Source of the DNA: Chthonomonadia bacterium
Lineage (GTDB): Bacteria; Armatimonadota; HRBIN16
Direction: 5' to 3'
Length of the DNA: 45,123 bases
NCBI GenBank assembly: GCA_013314755.1
Contig: JABUFA010000031.1
Coordinates: 1 to 45,123, forward strand
A model generated the notes under the pieces. It saw only the letters and a list, made by a program, of their open reading frames with translations. It was not told the origin of the DNA and did not search any database. Positions 17,343 through 26,545 of the stretch are shown here, piece after piece. How positions within the stretch are numbered: the first letter of the stretch is position 1; each line of letters begins with the position of its first letter. The position numbers and the translations under genes are program-made.

Positions 17343-18272
17343 TTATCTGTTTGTTCCAAAGCGCACGCGGGGGTCCAGGCGCGTGTAGATGATGTCCACC
17401 AGCAGGTTCACCACGATGAACAGGAAGGCGAACAGCAGGGTGGTTGCCTGAATGACCGGGTAGTCCCTGCGTAGGATGGCTTCAATGGACTTGTAGCCCA
17501 CGCCCGGAACGGCAAAAACCGTCTCCACGATAAACGAGCCGGTCAGCAGGTAACCGAAAGCGTTGCCCACCACCGTCACCACAGGCAGGAGGGCGTTGGG
17601 CAGGGCATGCTTCAGGATCACCATGCGTTCAGGGACGCCTTTAGCGCGGGCGGTGCGAATATAGTCCTGTTGAAGTACTTCCAGCATCGAGGTGCGGGTG
17701 AACCGCGCGATGCTTGCAGACGGGCGCGCCGCCAGCACAACGACGGGCAGAAGCAGGTACTCCGGTGCGCCCCAGCCTGCCACTGGCAACCACCCGAGGC
17801 GTACGGAAAAGAGCAGAATCAACAGCGTCGCCAGCACGAAGTTCGGTACGGAGATGCCAAGCACCACGCCGAGCATACTCAGCCGGTCGGGAAGGCGGTT
17901 GTGCCACACGGCAGACACGATGCCCGCCGGGATGCCGACCGTTACCGCCAGCAGAATCGCCAGCGTCGCCAGTGTGGCGGTGGCTGGGAATGACTCGCGC
18001 AGGATGTCGCCTACGGGTCGCCGGTTGTACAGCGAGATGCCGAAGTCGCCCTTCACTGCGTTCCACACAAAGCGTGCGTACTGTTCGTACCATGGGCGAT
18101 CCAGCCCCAGCTCACGTCGAACCTGTGCTACCGCTTGCGGGTCAGAACGTTCGCCGAGAATCATGCGAATGGGGTCGCCCGGCGCAAGGAAGCCCATGAT
18201 AAAGGTCAGAAAGGAAATGAGCAGGAGAGTGGGAATAGCCTGCAGAAGACGGTTCAGCACATAGCGTCCCAT
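17343..18272 (-). CDS. ABC transporter permease, DppB/OppB type
   Basis: This 309-residue permease begins MGRYVLNRLLQAIPTLL, the normal DppB N-terminus. It has the family stretch PGDPIRMILG, a large periplasmic loop ending in GDFGISLYNRRPV, and the EAA loop DYIRTARAKGVPERMVILKHALPNAL. About six membrane helices are expected. The frame is open to 18365, but that part lies within corA. ATG 18272 lies 2 bases after the corA stop with GGATGG about 8 bases upstream, so it is chosen; ATG 18284 is an alternative. It pairs with the DppC-like permease. Confidence 0.9.
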   Translation of the reverse strand: MGRYVLNRLLQAIPTLLLISFLTFIMGFLAPGDPIRMILGERSDPQAVAQVRRELGLDRPWYEQYARFVWNAVKGDFGISLYNRRPVGDILRESFPATATLATLAILLAVTVGIPAGIVSAVWHNRLPDRLSMLGVVLGISVPNFVLATLLILLFSVRLGWLPVAGWGAPEYLLLPVVVLAARPSASIARFTRTSMLEVLQQDYIRTARAKGVPERMVILKHALPNALLPVVTVVGNAFGYLLTGSFIVETVFAVPGVGYKSIEAILRRDYPVIQATTLLFAFLFIVVNLLVDIIYTRLDPRVRFGTNR

Positions 18273-18274
18273 GC

Positions 18275-19288
18275 CTAAATCCATCCCTTGCGCCTGAAGA
18301 TATACCACTCTACGACGCCAACCAGAACCATCAGTGCACCGGCGAAGGGGTATCCGGCTCGCCACTGCAGTTCAGGCATGTGCGCAAAGTTCATACCGTA
18401 GATACCTGCTATCAGCGCGGCGGACATCAGGATGGTGGAGATGACGGTCAGGATGCGCATGACCTCGTTCAGGCGGTTGGAGACGACGGACAGATGGGCG
18501 TCCAGCACGCCGGCGATAATATCCCGGTTCACATCCACCAGTTCGGTAATGCGCAGGGTATGGTCGTACACGTCCTGAAAGTAGGGAACCACTTCGTCGG
18601 GGATGAGTTCTACATCGCGACGGAGCAGAGCGTTAAGGATGTCGCGCAGGGGGGTGATGTGCTGCCGCAGTTCCAGCAGCCTGCGTTTCACGCGCAGAAT
18701 GTCCGCTACCTGCACACTGCCGTCGCCGGCAAAGATGGCGTCCTCCAGCTCATCCGCCTTCTCTTCCAGCGTGTCCCCAACCGGGAAGTACTCGTCCACA
18801 ATCGCATCCAGCAGGAAGTGCAGCAGGTGAGCGGGGGTTTTAACCGCCTTTGCGACCTGTTTCTGCCACCGCTCGAAGCAGTTCTGAAGGAGGGCTACCG
18901 GCTCGGTGTGTACGGTCACCAGAAAGTGTTCCCCGGCGAAGAAGGCAATTTCGTGATAGGTCTCTTCGCTGTCCTTTTGCTGAATGGCGTGCGCGGTCAG
19001 GAAGATGGTGTCCTCGTACTCCTGCAGGGCAGGGCGTTCGTACAGGCTGAGCGCGTCCTCCACCGCCAGCGGATGAAAGCCAAATTCGCCCGTAAGCAGA
19101 CTGCCGGTAGCGGCCGCGTCATGCGCACAGAGGTCTATCCACAGCCAGCGTTCACCTCTGCGAAAGGCGTGCAGTGCCTCCGTCTGCGATAGCAGACGCG
19201 CCTCCTTTCCGGGTTCCCAGTGTATCGCCCGGAGGTCGTAGGGTTCATGCGTTGTCGTCTGCTCGGCGACTACGTTCACATCCGCCAT
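18275..19288 (-). CDS. corA: CorA-family magnesium/cobalt channel
   Basis: This 337-residue protein has a long cytoplasmic alpha/beta domain and the stalk helix. Two C-terminal membrane segments follow (about 277-297 and 314-331), with the selectivity motif YGMNF at 298-300 between them. CorA pentamers carry Mg2+ (and Co2+/Ni2+) into the cell. The start overlaps the end of the amidohydrolase gene by 13 bases and the stop is next to the dppB-like start, so it is embedded in the peptide operon. Many zinc- or magnesium-dependent enzymes are in this unit, but the functional link is only by position. Confidence 0.92.
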   Translation of the reverse strand: MADVNVVAEQTTTHEPYDLRAIHWEPGKEARLLSQTEALHAFRRGERWLWIDLCAHDAAATGSLLTGEFGFHPLAVEDALSLYERPALQEYEDTIFLTAHAIQQKDSEETYHEIAFFAGEHFLVTVHTEPVALLQNCFERWQKQVAKAVKTPAHLLHFLLDAIVDEYFPVGDTLEEKADELEDAIFAGDGSVQVADILRVKRRLLELRQHITPLRDILNALLRRDVELIPDEVVPYFQDVYDHTLRITELVDVNRDIIAGVLDAHLSVVSNRLNEVMRILTVISTILMSAALIAGIYGMNFAHMPELQWRAGYPFAGALMVLVGVVEWYIFRRKGWI

Positions 19289-20184
19289 CGTTTCAGCACC
19301 TTCAGGGCGTTCCTGTAGGTGATTTTATCATACACCTCCTGCGAGATGTCACCGCTGGCGAGCCGTTCCTTCAGGTAACGCAGGTGGGGCATTCGTCCCT
19401 CCTCATCGGCAAAGCAGACGTCGGTGCCGAAAAGCAGCTTATCCTGAAACTCGTTCAGGAAGTGCACGCCGTAATCGGGGTCGCGGGTGAGGGCGTTATA
19501 GCCGCTGTGCGCCGAGATGTCCGCGTACATATTGGGGAAGTCGCGCAGGAGCTTTTGCACCATGCCCTCTTTGCTAATCGCTCCCTTTGGGTAACCGAGC
19601 ATGTCGGCAGGGGTGACGTCCGCACTGATTTGCGCCCAGAAGCCCGGACCATGCCCGATAATAACCGTCTGAGGAGCCTGCTGGAGCAGGTTCAGCAGGT
19701 GTGGGGAGCCGGGTTCGTCTATCAGTCCATACTGCCCTTCGCCGACGCCGGTGGCGTGTATCATAACCGGAAAGTTCCATTCGCCGCATTGCTGGAACAG
19801 GTTCACCACGCGGGGGTCGTCGTAGAACAGGTTCGCGCCGATTTCGCCGATGCCCACACAGCCCATCTCCACGAACCGCTCGAACAGCCACGAAAAGTCC
19901 GTTTTCGCCGTGTTGCCTCCCCAGCGCGGGTCCACGTTGCCAAAGGGGATGATGCGGTCGGGATAACACTGTGCCTCGCGAATCTGCGCCACCATGTCGG
20001 GCTGTGGCTGGAACAGTCCCGGGAACTGCAGTCCCTCCGGTGAGGCGGGCCAGGGAAGCAGTACCGCGTGGTCAATGCCCTCGTCGTCCATGCGGGCGAT
20101 GAGGTCGTACACGGTTATCGGCTTGCGCCCCATGTTGCTGAGCGCGCGCAGGTCGCCGATATGCGTGTGAACGTCGATAATCAC
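19276..20184 (-). CDS. Amidohydrolase-superfamily metal-dependent hydrolase
   Basis: This 302-residue TIM-barrel protein begins MIIDVHTHIGD with the HxH metal motif. It also has GEIGANLF, VMIHATG, IIGHGPG and the late Asp in LLFGTDVCFAD, the expected ligand order of the Amidohydro_2 group. Such proteins cut C-N or C-C bonds, including decarboxylations; the substrate is not readable. The start is a GTG sharing four bases with the prolyl oligopeptidase stop (GTGA), with GGAGG about 10 bases upstream. The tight coupling points to a common operon. Confidence 0.87.
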   Translation of the reverse strand: MIIDVHTHIGDLRALSNMGRKPITVYDLIARMDDEGIDHAVLLPWPASPEGLQFPGLFQPQPDMVAQIREAQCYPDRIIPFGNVDPRWGGNTAKTDFSWLFERFVEMGCVGIGEIGANLFYDDPRVVNLFQQCGEWNFPVMIHATGVGEGQYGLIDEPGSPHLLNLLQQAPQTVIIGHGPGFWAQISADVTPADMLGYPKGAISKEGMVQKLLRDFPNMYADISAHSGYNALTRDPDYGVHFLNEFQDKLLFGTDVCFADEEGRMPHLRYLKERLASGDISQEVYDKITYRNALKVLKRWRM

Positions 20185-22325
20185 TCTTTTGGGACCTCCA
20201 TTCCCAGGTGATACATGGCAAACGCCAGCACGTCTGCCTCTTCCTCGATAAGCAGGGAGGTCGGCTTGCCTGCGCCATGTCCGGCGCGGGTCTGGATGCG
20301 TATCAGCACGGGCGCCTCGCCAGCCTGCACTTCCTGCAATCGCGCGGCGAATTTGAACGAGTGCGCGGGCATCACGCGGTCATCGTGGTCGCCGGTGGTA
20401 ACAAGCGTGGCGGGGTATCGCACGCCCGGCTTCAGGTTGTGATAGGGTGAATAGGCGTAAAGCACCCGGAACATCTGCGGGTCATCGCTGGTGCCGTAAT
20501 CTTCCTTCCACGCCGAGCCGATGGTAAACTGGTGATAGCGAAGCATGTCCATCACTCCGACCGCGGGCAGAGCCACTCGGAACAGCTCGGGGCGCTGGCA
20601 CATCACCGCGCCGACCAGCAGTCCCCCGTTAGAGCCGCCCCGTATCGCCAGCTTTTGCGGGGAGGTGTAGCGGTGGTCTATCAGGTACTCCGCCGCGGCG
20701 ATGAAGTCATCAAACACGTTCTGCTTGCGCTCTTTGGTTCCCGCCTGATGCCACTCCTCGCCGAACTCTCCGCCGCCGCGCAGGTTGGGTACTGCCAGCA
20801 CGCCGCCGTTTTCCATCCACACGAAGTAGCTCACCGAGAAGAAGGGGGTCAGCGAGATATTGAATCCGCCGTAGCCATAGAGCAGGGTAGGGTTTTGCCC
20901 GTCGAGCTTCAGCCCCTTGCGGTGAGTGATGAACATGGGCACGCGCGTGCCGTCCTTGCTTCGGAACCACACCTGTTTCGTCTCGTATTGCGAGGGGTCC
21001 AGCCCCTCAATCTGCGGAGCGTGGAAAACGGTGCTTTCGCCCGTGCGTACCTCATACCGGTAGATGGTATAGGGGTGCACGAACGAGGTGAATCCGTAGA
21101 AAAACTCGTCCTGACTGCGCCTGCCCACAAAGCCGCTGCACGTGCCCAGCGTTGGGAGAGGTATCTCCCGGACAAACTCGCCCTTCAGGGTGTAGATGCT
21201 CACGCGGCTGGTAGCGTTATGCAGGGTAACAACCGCCATCTGTTTGCCCATCAGTGTTACCGCCTGCAAGGTGTCTTCGCCTTCTGGCAGGATGGTCTTC
21301 CAGTGTTCTTTGTCGGGGTGGCGCAGGTCAATGGCGATGACCCTGCCGCGTGGGGCATCCAGGTCGGTGCGAAAATAGAACAACGTGCCGTCGTTGCCGA
21401 GGAACTGATAGGAAGCCTCGAAGCGGTCAATCAGGGGTTGAATCGGCGACTTCACCTCGGGCTGACTGGGACGTTGCAGGTCAATCACATAGACGAGGTT
21501 CTTCGGTCCCGCCTCGGTCACTCCGATAACGGCATAGCGCCCATCCTCGCTCACGGTGATGGAGTATCGCCATTCGGGGTGGTTCGGGTCTTCCAGTATC
21601 AGGATATCTTCGTTTTGCGAGGTTCCCAAGCGGTGATAATACACCTTCTGGTTGAGGTTGGGATGCCACATTGGGTTGGCATCTTTGGGCGGTTCGGGGT
21701 ATCGGCAATAGAAGAAGCCTTTACCGTCTTTAGTCCATGCGATGCTGGAGAACTTCACCCAGCGCAGGTCGTCGGGCAGGTCTTCGCCTGTTTCCACCGA
21801 ACGCACTCGGATTTCCTGCCAGTCGGAGCCAGCCTGAGATAGACCGTAGGCGAGCCACCTGCCGTTGTCGGAGACCGCTACGTTGGAAACGGACACTGTG
21901 CCATCGGGCGAGAGCAGGTTGGGGTCCAGCAAGACGCGCGGTTTGCCCGTCAGGGTAGGTTGCCAGTAAAGCACCGCCTGATTCTGCAAGCCGTCGTTTT
22001 TGAAGTAGAAATAGCGTCTGCCCCGCTTGAAGGGGATACCGTAGCGCGGGTAATTCCAGCGGCGGGTCAGGATGCGTTTCAGCGGCTCGCGGTGGGGCAG
22101 GGCGTGCAGATAGGGCAGGGTCAGTGCGTTTTGTGCCTCGATCCATGCCTTCGTTTCCGCCGACTCGGTATCCTCCAGCCAGCGATAGGGGTCAGGCACC
22201 GGAGTGCCATGGTAGTTATCCACATGGTCACTCTTTCGAGTGGAGGGGTACTTCAGAGATTGAGCTTCAACGCTTGCTACCGCCAGCAACACGACCAGTA
22301 TCAACGCTATCCACTCTGTGTACAT
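20181..22325 (-). CDS. Secreted prolyl oligopeptidase (S9A)
   Basis: This 714-residue protein has a signal peptide (about residues 5-21, ending VEAQ), a seven-blade propeller region and a C-terminal alpha/beta-hydrolase domain. The catalytic Ser is in RGGSNGG (S565), the Asp in GDHDDRV (about 648-649) and the His in RAGHGAGKP (H683). The N-terminal DPYRWLED is typical of the family. It cleaves short peptides after proline. It is the first gene of a six-gene minus-strand operon that also encodes dipeptide-type permeases, which fits extracellular peptide digestion followed by uptake. Confidence 0.93.
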   Translation of the reverse strand: MYTEWIALILVVLLAVASVEAQSLKYPSTRKSDHVDNYHGTPVPDPYRWLEDTESAETKAWIEAQNALTLPYLHALPHREPLKRILTRRWNYPRYGIPFKRGRRYFYFKNDGLQNQAVLYWQPTLTGKPRVLLDPNLLSPDGTVSVSNVAVSDNGRWLAYGLSQAGSDWQEIRVRSVETGEDLPDDLRWVKFSSIAWTKDGKGFFYCRYPEPPKDANPMWHPNLNQKVYYHRLGTSQNEDILILEDPNHPEWRYSITVSEDGRYAVIGVTEAGPKNLVYVIDLQRPSQPEVKSPIQPLIDRFEASYQFLGNDGTLFYFRTDLDAPRGRVIAIDLRHPDKEHWKTILPEGEDTLQAVTLMGKQMAVVTLHNATSRVSIYTLKGEFVREIPLPTLGTCSGFVGRRSQDEFFYGFTSFVHPYTIYRYEVRTGESTVFHAPQIEGLDPSQYETKQVWFRSKDGTRVPMFITHRKGLKLDGQNPTLLYGYGGFNISLTPFFSVSYFVWMENGGVLAVPNLRGGGEFGEEWHQAGTKERKQNVFDDFIAAAEYLIDHRYTSPQKLAIRGGSNGGLLVGAVMCQRPELFRVALPAVGVMDMLRYHQFTIGSAWKEDYGTSDDPQMFRVLYAYSPYHNLKPGVRYPATLVTTGDHDDRVMPAHSFKFAARLQEVQAGEAPVLIRIQTRAGHGAGKPTSLLIEEEADVLAFAMYHLGMEVPKE

Positions 22326-22367
22326 CGTCTGTCTAACTCCAGATAAAAAGTTGTCTTAACGGGACAT

Positions 22368-22397
22368 ATTATAATGGGTAGGAACGGGATTTGTAAA
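22368..22397 (-). promoter_or_regulatory. Promoter of the prolyl oligopeptidase operon, overlapping a plus-strand -10
   Basis: On the minus strand this reads TTTACA, 18 bases, TATAAT, with an implied start near 22361 and a 36-base leader. The same AT-rich core also reads TATAAT on the plus strand at 22370-22375, toward nadB, but without a clear -35. The divergent units may therefore share a control region. Confidence 0.55.
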
Positions 22398-22461
22398 CTG
22401 CAGGAGAACGGTTCGCCATCGGGTAGAATAGTATTATCCAGCGCACGAAGGAAAGCGACCG

Positions 22462-24048
22462 ATGAGCGTACATCGTACCGATTTTGTGGTGATTGGAAGT
22501 GGAATTGCCGGGCTGACCTTTGCCCTGCGAGTGGCAGAGCAGGCAGAGGTGGTGGTCATCACCAAAAAGGAGCGCAGCGAGTCCAATACCAACTATGCGC
22601 AGGGCGGCATTGCCGGCGTAATGTCGCCGGAGGACACGTTCGAACTGCACATGCAGGACACCCTCAACGCCGGGGCGGGACTATGCCATGAGGATGCGGT
22701 GCGCGTGCTGGTGCAGGAGGGACCGCGCCAGATACGTCGGCTGATCGAACTGGGAGCGCGTTTTGATATGGAGCGCGATGCACAGGGCAACCCTGTGCTG
22801 GCTTTAGGACGTGAGGGAGGACATTCCCGCAATCGCATCGTGCATTATGCGGATCAGACAGGCTGGGAGATCGAGCGAACCCTGTTGGAAGCCACACGTT
22901 ATCATCCACGCGTTACCATCTACGAGCACTTTTTCGCCCTGGACCTTATCATCCAGAACGGGGAGTGCGTGGGAGTGTGGGTGCTCAACACGCACTCGGA
23001 CAAAGCGGAGGCGTTCCTGGCGCGGGCGGTGCTTCTGGCGACGGGCGGCTGTGGGCAGGTGTACCCGCACACCACCAATCCCCCCATTGCCACCGGCGAC
23101 GGCATCGGTATGGCGTGGCGAGCGGGAGCGTGTATCGCCAATATGGAGTTCATGCAGTTCCATCCCACCACGTTGTATCACCCCGGGGCTCGCAGTTTCC
23201 TCATCTCCGAGGCGGTGCGCGGTGAGGGCGCAATCCTGCGCCTGCCCGACGGAACGCCCTTCATGGAGAAATACCACCCGATGAAAGACCTGGCTCCCCG
23301 CGATGTGGTAGCCCGCGCCATCGACGCCGAGACGAAACGACTGGGTATCCCCTGTGTGTATCTGGACATCACGCATCGTCCGGAAGAGTTCCTGCGCCAG
23401 CGATTCCCCGTTATCTACAGCCGGCTGGAGAGCGTGGGCATCGACATGGCGCGAGAGTGGATACCGGTGGTTCCCGCGGCGCATTACATGTGCGGCGGCG
23501 TACAGACCGACCTGCACGGCAGAACCTCCATCCCTCGCCTTTACGCAGCGGGTGAGGTGGCGTGTACGGGGGTGCATGGCGCGAACCGCCTCGCCAGCAA
23601 CAGTTTGCTGGAAGCTCTGGTCTTTGCCGACAGGGCGGGAATCCATGCGCTCGAAGCGAGCTGGAGCGAACCCGCTATGGAATCCGTGCCTTCACCCGAC
23701 AGGATTGTCGACCAGCAGGTTGAGCCATCGGAAGAAACAGACGTGCGCCGCCGTCTGCATTCGGTGATGCATCGCAAGGTGGGGATTGTGCGCAGGCTGG
23801 CATCGCTGGAAGAGGCGGCACGGGAACTGGAGCAAATCGAGCGGATGGCGCAGGCGGTGGTGTGCAGAGAGCCTCACCGGGTGGAGGCGTGGGAAGACTG
23901 GAACCTGAGCATCACAGGCAATCTGATTGTGCAGTGTGCTCTGCGTCGGCGCGAAAGCCGCGGACTGCACACGCTGGTGGACCATCCGAACCGGGACGAT
24001 GAGCACTTCAGGCGGGATACAGTGTTGTGCCGGCGAGAGATAGGTTAG
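22462..24048 (+). CDS. nadB: L-aspartate oxidase
   Basis: This 528-residue flavoprotein oxidises L-aspartate to iminoaspartate, the first step of NAD synthesis by NadB-NadA. The FAD site GSGIAG is at residues 12-17. SNTNYAQGGIAG, AHYMCGGVQTD and ANRLASNSLLEALVFADRAG are hallmark NadB stretches that separate it from fumarate reductase or succinate dehydrogenase. The C-terminal helical domain is present, so the protein is complete. AAGGA lies about 9 bases upstream of the ATG. nadA and nadC are not in the window. The stop overlaps the end of the convergent PII-like gene by four bases. Confidence 0.94.
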   Translation: MSVHRTDFVVIGSGIAGLTFALRVAEQAEVVVITKKERSESNTNYAQGGIAGVMSPEDTFELHMQDTLNAGAGLCHEDAVRVLVQEGPRQIRRLIELGARFDMERDAQGNPVLALGREGGHSRNRIVHYADQTGWEIERTLLEATRYHPRVTIYEHFFALDLIIQNGECVGVWVLNTHSDKAEAFLARAVLLATGGCGQVYPHTTNPPIATGDGIGMAWRAGACIANMEFMQFHPTTLYHPGARSFLISEAVRGEGAILRLPDGTPFMEKYHPMKDLAPRDVVARAIDAETKRLGIPCVYLDITHRPEEFLRQRFPVIYSRLESVGIDMAREWIPVVPAAHYMCGGVQTDLHGRTSIPRLYAAGEVACTGVHGANRLASNSLLEALVFADRAGIHALEASWSEPAMESVPSPDRIVDQQVEPSEETDVRRRLHSVMHRKVGIVRRLASLEEAARELEQIERMAQAVVCREPHRVEAWEDWNLSITGNLIVQCALRRRESRGLHTLVDHPNRDDEHFRRDTVLCRREIG

Positions 24049-24347
24049 CCCACCTCCTGCAGGTTCCACACGAACATCTTGAGAGGCAGGTGTCTGGCGC
24101 TTCTCTGCTCACGTAAGGCGTTGAGCCCCTGTCGGATTGCCGGCACGCGGTCGGCAGATATGGCGCAGAGGATGACGCTGTTCAAACCGGGCCAGATGGG
24201 CGTGTTTTCACGTGGACCGCTTTCTCCCTTGCCGGTCGCATCATGGAGCACCGTGTAGCCCTGCGCACCCGCTTCCGTGAGTATCTCGGTAATACGTGCA
24301 GTCACACCCGCATCACACACAATCAGAACCATCTGTATCTCCGCCAT
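24045..24347 (-). CDS. PII-like signalling protein
   Basis: This 100-residue protein looks like a small ferredoxin-fold PII-like protein: an opening beta strand MAEIQMVLIVCDAG, a helix VTARITEILTEAGAQGYTVLHDATGKGE in the place of the PII T-loop start, and a closing IRQGLNALREQ helix. Classical PII uridylylation Tyr and full T-loop are absent, so it is not GlnB itself. Such proteins sense nucleotides or metabolites and regulate a partner. The ATG at 24347 has GGAGGAG seven bases upstream; a longer frame to 24401 would cross the hairpin at 24381-24405. It follows trpB2. Confidence 0.7.
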   Translation of the reverse strand: MAEIQMVLIVCDAGVTARITEILTEAGAQGYTVLHDATGKGESGPRENTPIWPGLNSVILCAISADRVPAIRQGLNALREQRSARHLPLKMFVWNLQEVG

Positions 24348-24380
24348 CTTACTCCTCCTGTTCGCTGTAGTCTGGGAGAA

Positions 24381-24405
24381 GGGGATGCACCTGCGGTGCA
24401 TCCCC
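24381..24405 (-). terminator. Strong hairpin between trpB2 and the PII-like gene
   Basis: An 11-base perfect stem (GGGGATGCACC/GGTGCATCCCC) with a 3-base TGC loop lies 14 bases after the trpB2 stop. On the minus strand it is followed by TTCTCCC, a poor T-run. It may be a terminator of trpB2, an RNA-stability element or an attenuator of the PII-like gene. Confidence 0.6.
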
Positions 24406-24418
24406 AGGAGGTTTCAGG

Positions 24419-25726
24419 CTAAACGTCCTGAAGCGAGCCCGACAGGTACGCCTCGTACGCGGTGAGATCCAGCATACCGTGACCGGACAGGTTGAACAGG
24501 ATAACCTTCTTTTCGCCCGATTCGCGCGCCCGAATGGCTTCATCCACCGCCGCGCGCACCGCATGGGCGGACTCTGGTGCAGGGATAATCCCTTCTGTTC
24601 GTGCGAAGGTCACGGCTGCCTCAAAGATCTTCGTCTGGGGGTAGGCGACCGCTTCGATCAGCCCCAGATGGTGCAGGTGGCTGACTGTGGGCGCCATGCC
24701 ATGATAGCGCAATCCGCCAGCGTGTATTTTTGGAGGCATGAAATCATGCCCGAGGGTGTACATCCACAGCAGAGGCGTGGTCATCGCGGTGTCGCCGAAG
24801 TCGTAGCGCAGTTCGCCCTTTGTCATGGAGGGACAGGCGCTGGGTTCCACAGCGACCACCCGATACTTTTTGCCCTCTGTTATTTTCTGGCGCACGAAGG
24901 GGAACGCCAGCCCGGCGAAGTTGCTTCCGCCACCCACACAGCCGATAATCACATCGGGTTCCTCGCCTGCCATCTCCATCTGTTTGATGGCTTCCAGCCC
25001 GATGACCGTCTGGTGCATACAAACATGGTTCAGCACGCTGCCCAAAGAGTAGCGAGTGTCTTTCGAGTGCAGGGTGTCCTCTATCGCCTCGCTGATGGCG
25101 ATGCCCAGGCTACCCGGACAGTCAGGGTCTTCCTTCAGCAGCTTGCGTCCGAACTCGGTGTTTTCGCTGGGGCTCGGATAGACGTTTGCACCCCACGTTT
25201 CCATCATCATTTTGCGATAGGGCTTCTGGTAGTAGCTGACCTTTACCATGTACACGGTGCACTCCAGACCGAACAGCCGGCACGCCAGCGACAGGGCAGA
25301 ACCCCACTGTCCTGCGCCGGTCTCGGTTGTCAGGCGTTTGATGCCTGCCACTTTATTGTAGTACGCCTGGGCGACGGCGGTGTTCGGCTTGTGGCTGCCG
25401 GCGGGGCTGACCCCCTCGTATTTGTAGTAGATATGCGCCGGCGTCTGCAGGGCTTTTTCCAGGCGAACTGCACGCAGTAGCGGAGTAGGACGCCACAGGG
25501 CGTAGATTTCGCGCACGGGGTCGGGAATCTCCACCCATCGTTCCGGGCTGAACTCCTGCATCACCAGATTCTCCGGAAAGATGGGCAACATATCCTCCGG
25601 CTTGATTGGCTGTTGCGTCGCCGGGTGGAGAGGCGGAGGCATGGGTTCTGGTAAATCGGTCAAAATGTTATACCAGTGCGTCGGAATCTCCGACTGGTTC
25701 AAGACAAAATGCGTTGTTGTGCTCAC
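24419..25726 (-). CDS. trpB2: Tryptophan synthase beta chain, TrpB2 type
   Basis: This 435-residue PLP enzyme has the cofactor Lys in AGSHKPNTA (about K113) and the glycine-rich phosphate site [19 protein letters not shown] marks the long-form TrpB2 class, which is common in thermophiles. TrpB makes tryptophan from indole and serine; TrpB2 often works without a local TrpA. The ATG at 25732 has GGAGG only one base away, too close for normal use. The GTG at 25726 is seven bases from it and is chosen. No trpA or other trp gene is near; trpS is about 16 kb away. Confidence 0.92.
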   Translation of the reverse strand: MSTTTHFVLNQSEIPTHWYNILTDLPEPMPPPLHPATQQPIKPEDMLPIFPENLVMQEFSPERWVEIPDPVREIYALWRPTPLLRAVRLEKALQTPAHIYYKYEGVSPAGSHKPNTAVAQAYYNKVAGIKRLTTETGAGQWGSALSLACRLFGLECTVYMVKVSYYQKPYRKMMMETWGANVYPSPSENTEFGRKLLKEDPDCPGSLGIAISEAIEDTLHSKDTRYSLGSVLNHVCMHQTVIGLEAIKQMEMAGEEPDVIIGCVGGGSNFAGLAFPFVRQKITEGKKYRVVAVEPSACPSMTKGELRYDFGDTAMTTPLLWMYTLGHDFMPPKIHAGGLRYHGMAPTVSHLHHLGLIEAVAYPQTKIFEAAVTFARTEGIIPAPESAHAVRAAVDEAIRARESGEKKVILFNLSGHGMLDLTAYEAYLSGSLQDV

Positions 25727-25820
25727 CTGCATTCCTCCTTACTGAATTGCTCGATTTCGGTCCTCGCTTGTCCCGAAGGACGGATGCAACGAACAGGTCA
25801 TCCCTTCCATCAAACGTCGC

Positions 25821-26498
25821 TTATGGCGGCGTCGGCTGATTGTCCTTCGGGGGCACCGTTGCCGGCACTCCTTCACCCTGAAGCAGTTGTTTCAGCTTCT
25901 GCTGCTGTTCTGGGGTCAGGATTTTGTTCACCCGTTCGTCTATCTGTTTGCGCAGTTCCGCCAGTTTTTCCTTCTTCTGCTGTTCTGACCAGCCTTTCTC
26001 GCTGGCTTCCTTTTCAATGGCTCTGATGCCCGCGCTCTGCTCGCGCAGTACCTCCAGCAGTTGCTGGCTTTGCTCTTCGGTCAGGCGCAGGGCAACCGTC
26101 AGGCGGTCTACCAGCATCGCCTCCGGGTCCAGACGACGCAGTTTCTGCATCTGCTGGGGCGTTAATATCGTCTCCAGGTTTTTCTGCAGCTTCTTGCGCA
26201 GGTCGCGCAGTTTGGTCTGCCGTTCATTTGGCGACAGCTTCTGCTGGAACAGTTCTCCATAGCTTTTGTTGTGTTCCGCAAAGAGCTGGCGCACCTTTTG
26301 TTCCTGTTCGGGGGTCAGCACCAGCAGGCGTGTCAGCATGGAGATTGGCGGCAGTGCAGGGTCGGGCGCGGCGGTGCGAGTGAATGACTGCGGCGCCTTC
26401 GTGCCGGAAGACGGTTGCGACGACTGCTGTGCCACAGACATCAAGCAAAAGCAGACTATCCCGACAACAAGCAAAGGGTGCCTGTATATCGTTTTCAT
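25821..26498 (-). CDS. Exported Spy/LTXXQ-like helical protein with a duplicated unit
   Basis: This 225-residue protein has a signal peptide (about 8-23, ending SVAQQ), a Ser/Pro/Thr-rich linker and then a long-helix region. The region holds four LTPEQ-like motifs: LTPEQEQKVRQLF, LTPQQMQKLRRL, LTEEQSQQLLEVL and LTPEQQQKLKQLL. They form two similar halves of about 65 residues. Spy and CpxP-like proteins with LTXXQ motifs are envelope chaperones or stress sensors. The tail is Pro-rich. Almost no Cys is left in the mature part. The start is preceded by a GGAGGTG site. The role is inferred only from the family. Confidence 0.82.
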   Translation of the reverse strand: MKTIYRHPLLVVGIVCFCLMSVAQQSSQPSSGTKAPQSFTRTAAPDPALPPISMLTRLLVLTPEQEQKVRQLFAEHNKSYGELFQQKLSPNERQTKLRDLRKKLQKNLETILTPQQMQKLRRLDPEAMLVDRLTVALRLTEEQSQQLLEVLREQSAGIRAIEKEASEKGWSEQQKKEKLAELRKQIDERVNKILTPEQQQKLKQLLQGEGVPATVPPKDNQPTPP

Positions 26499-26545
26499 CG
26501 GTCACCTCCTGCCAAAAGGGAAACTCTCGCCACAGGGCTAAGTGT

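Noticed and set aside
20532-21842. Open plus-strand frame of 436 codons
   Set aside because: It is a shadow of the prolyl oligopeptidase gene on the other strand, with no known motif.
22351-22375. Plus-strand TTGTCT and TATAAT as an nadB promoter
   Set aside because: The spacing is only 13 bases, too short for a standard promoter; only the -10 was kept as a note.
24479-25480. Open plus-strand frame of 333 codons
   Set aside because: It is antisense to trpB2, whose motifs are unmistakable.
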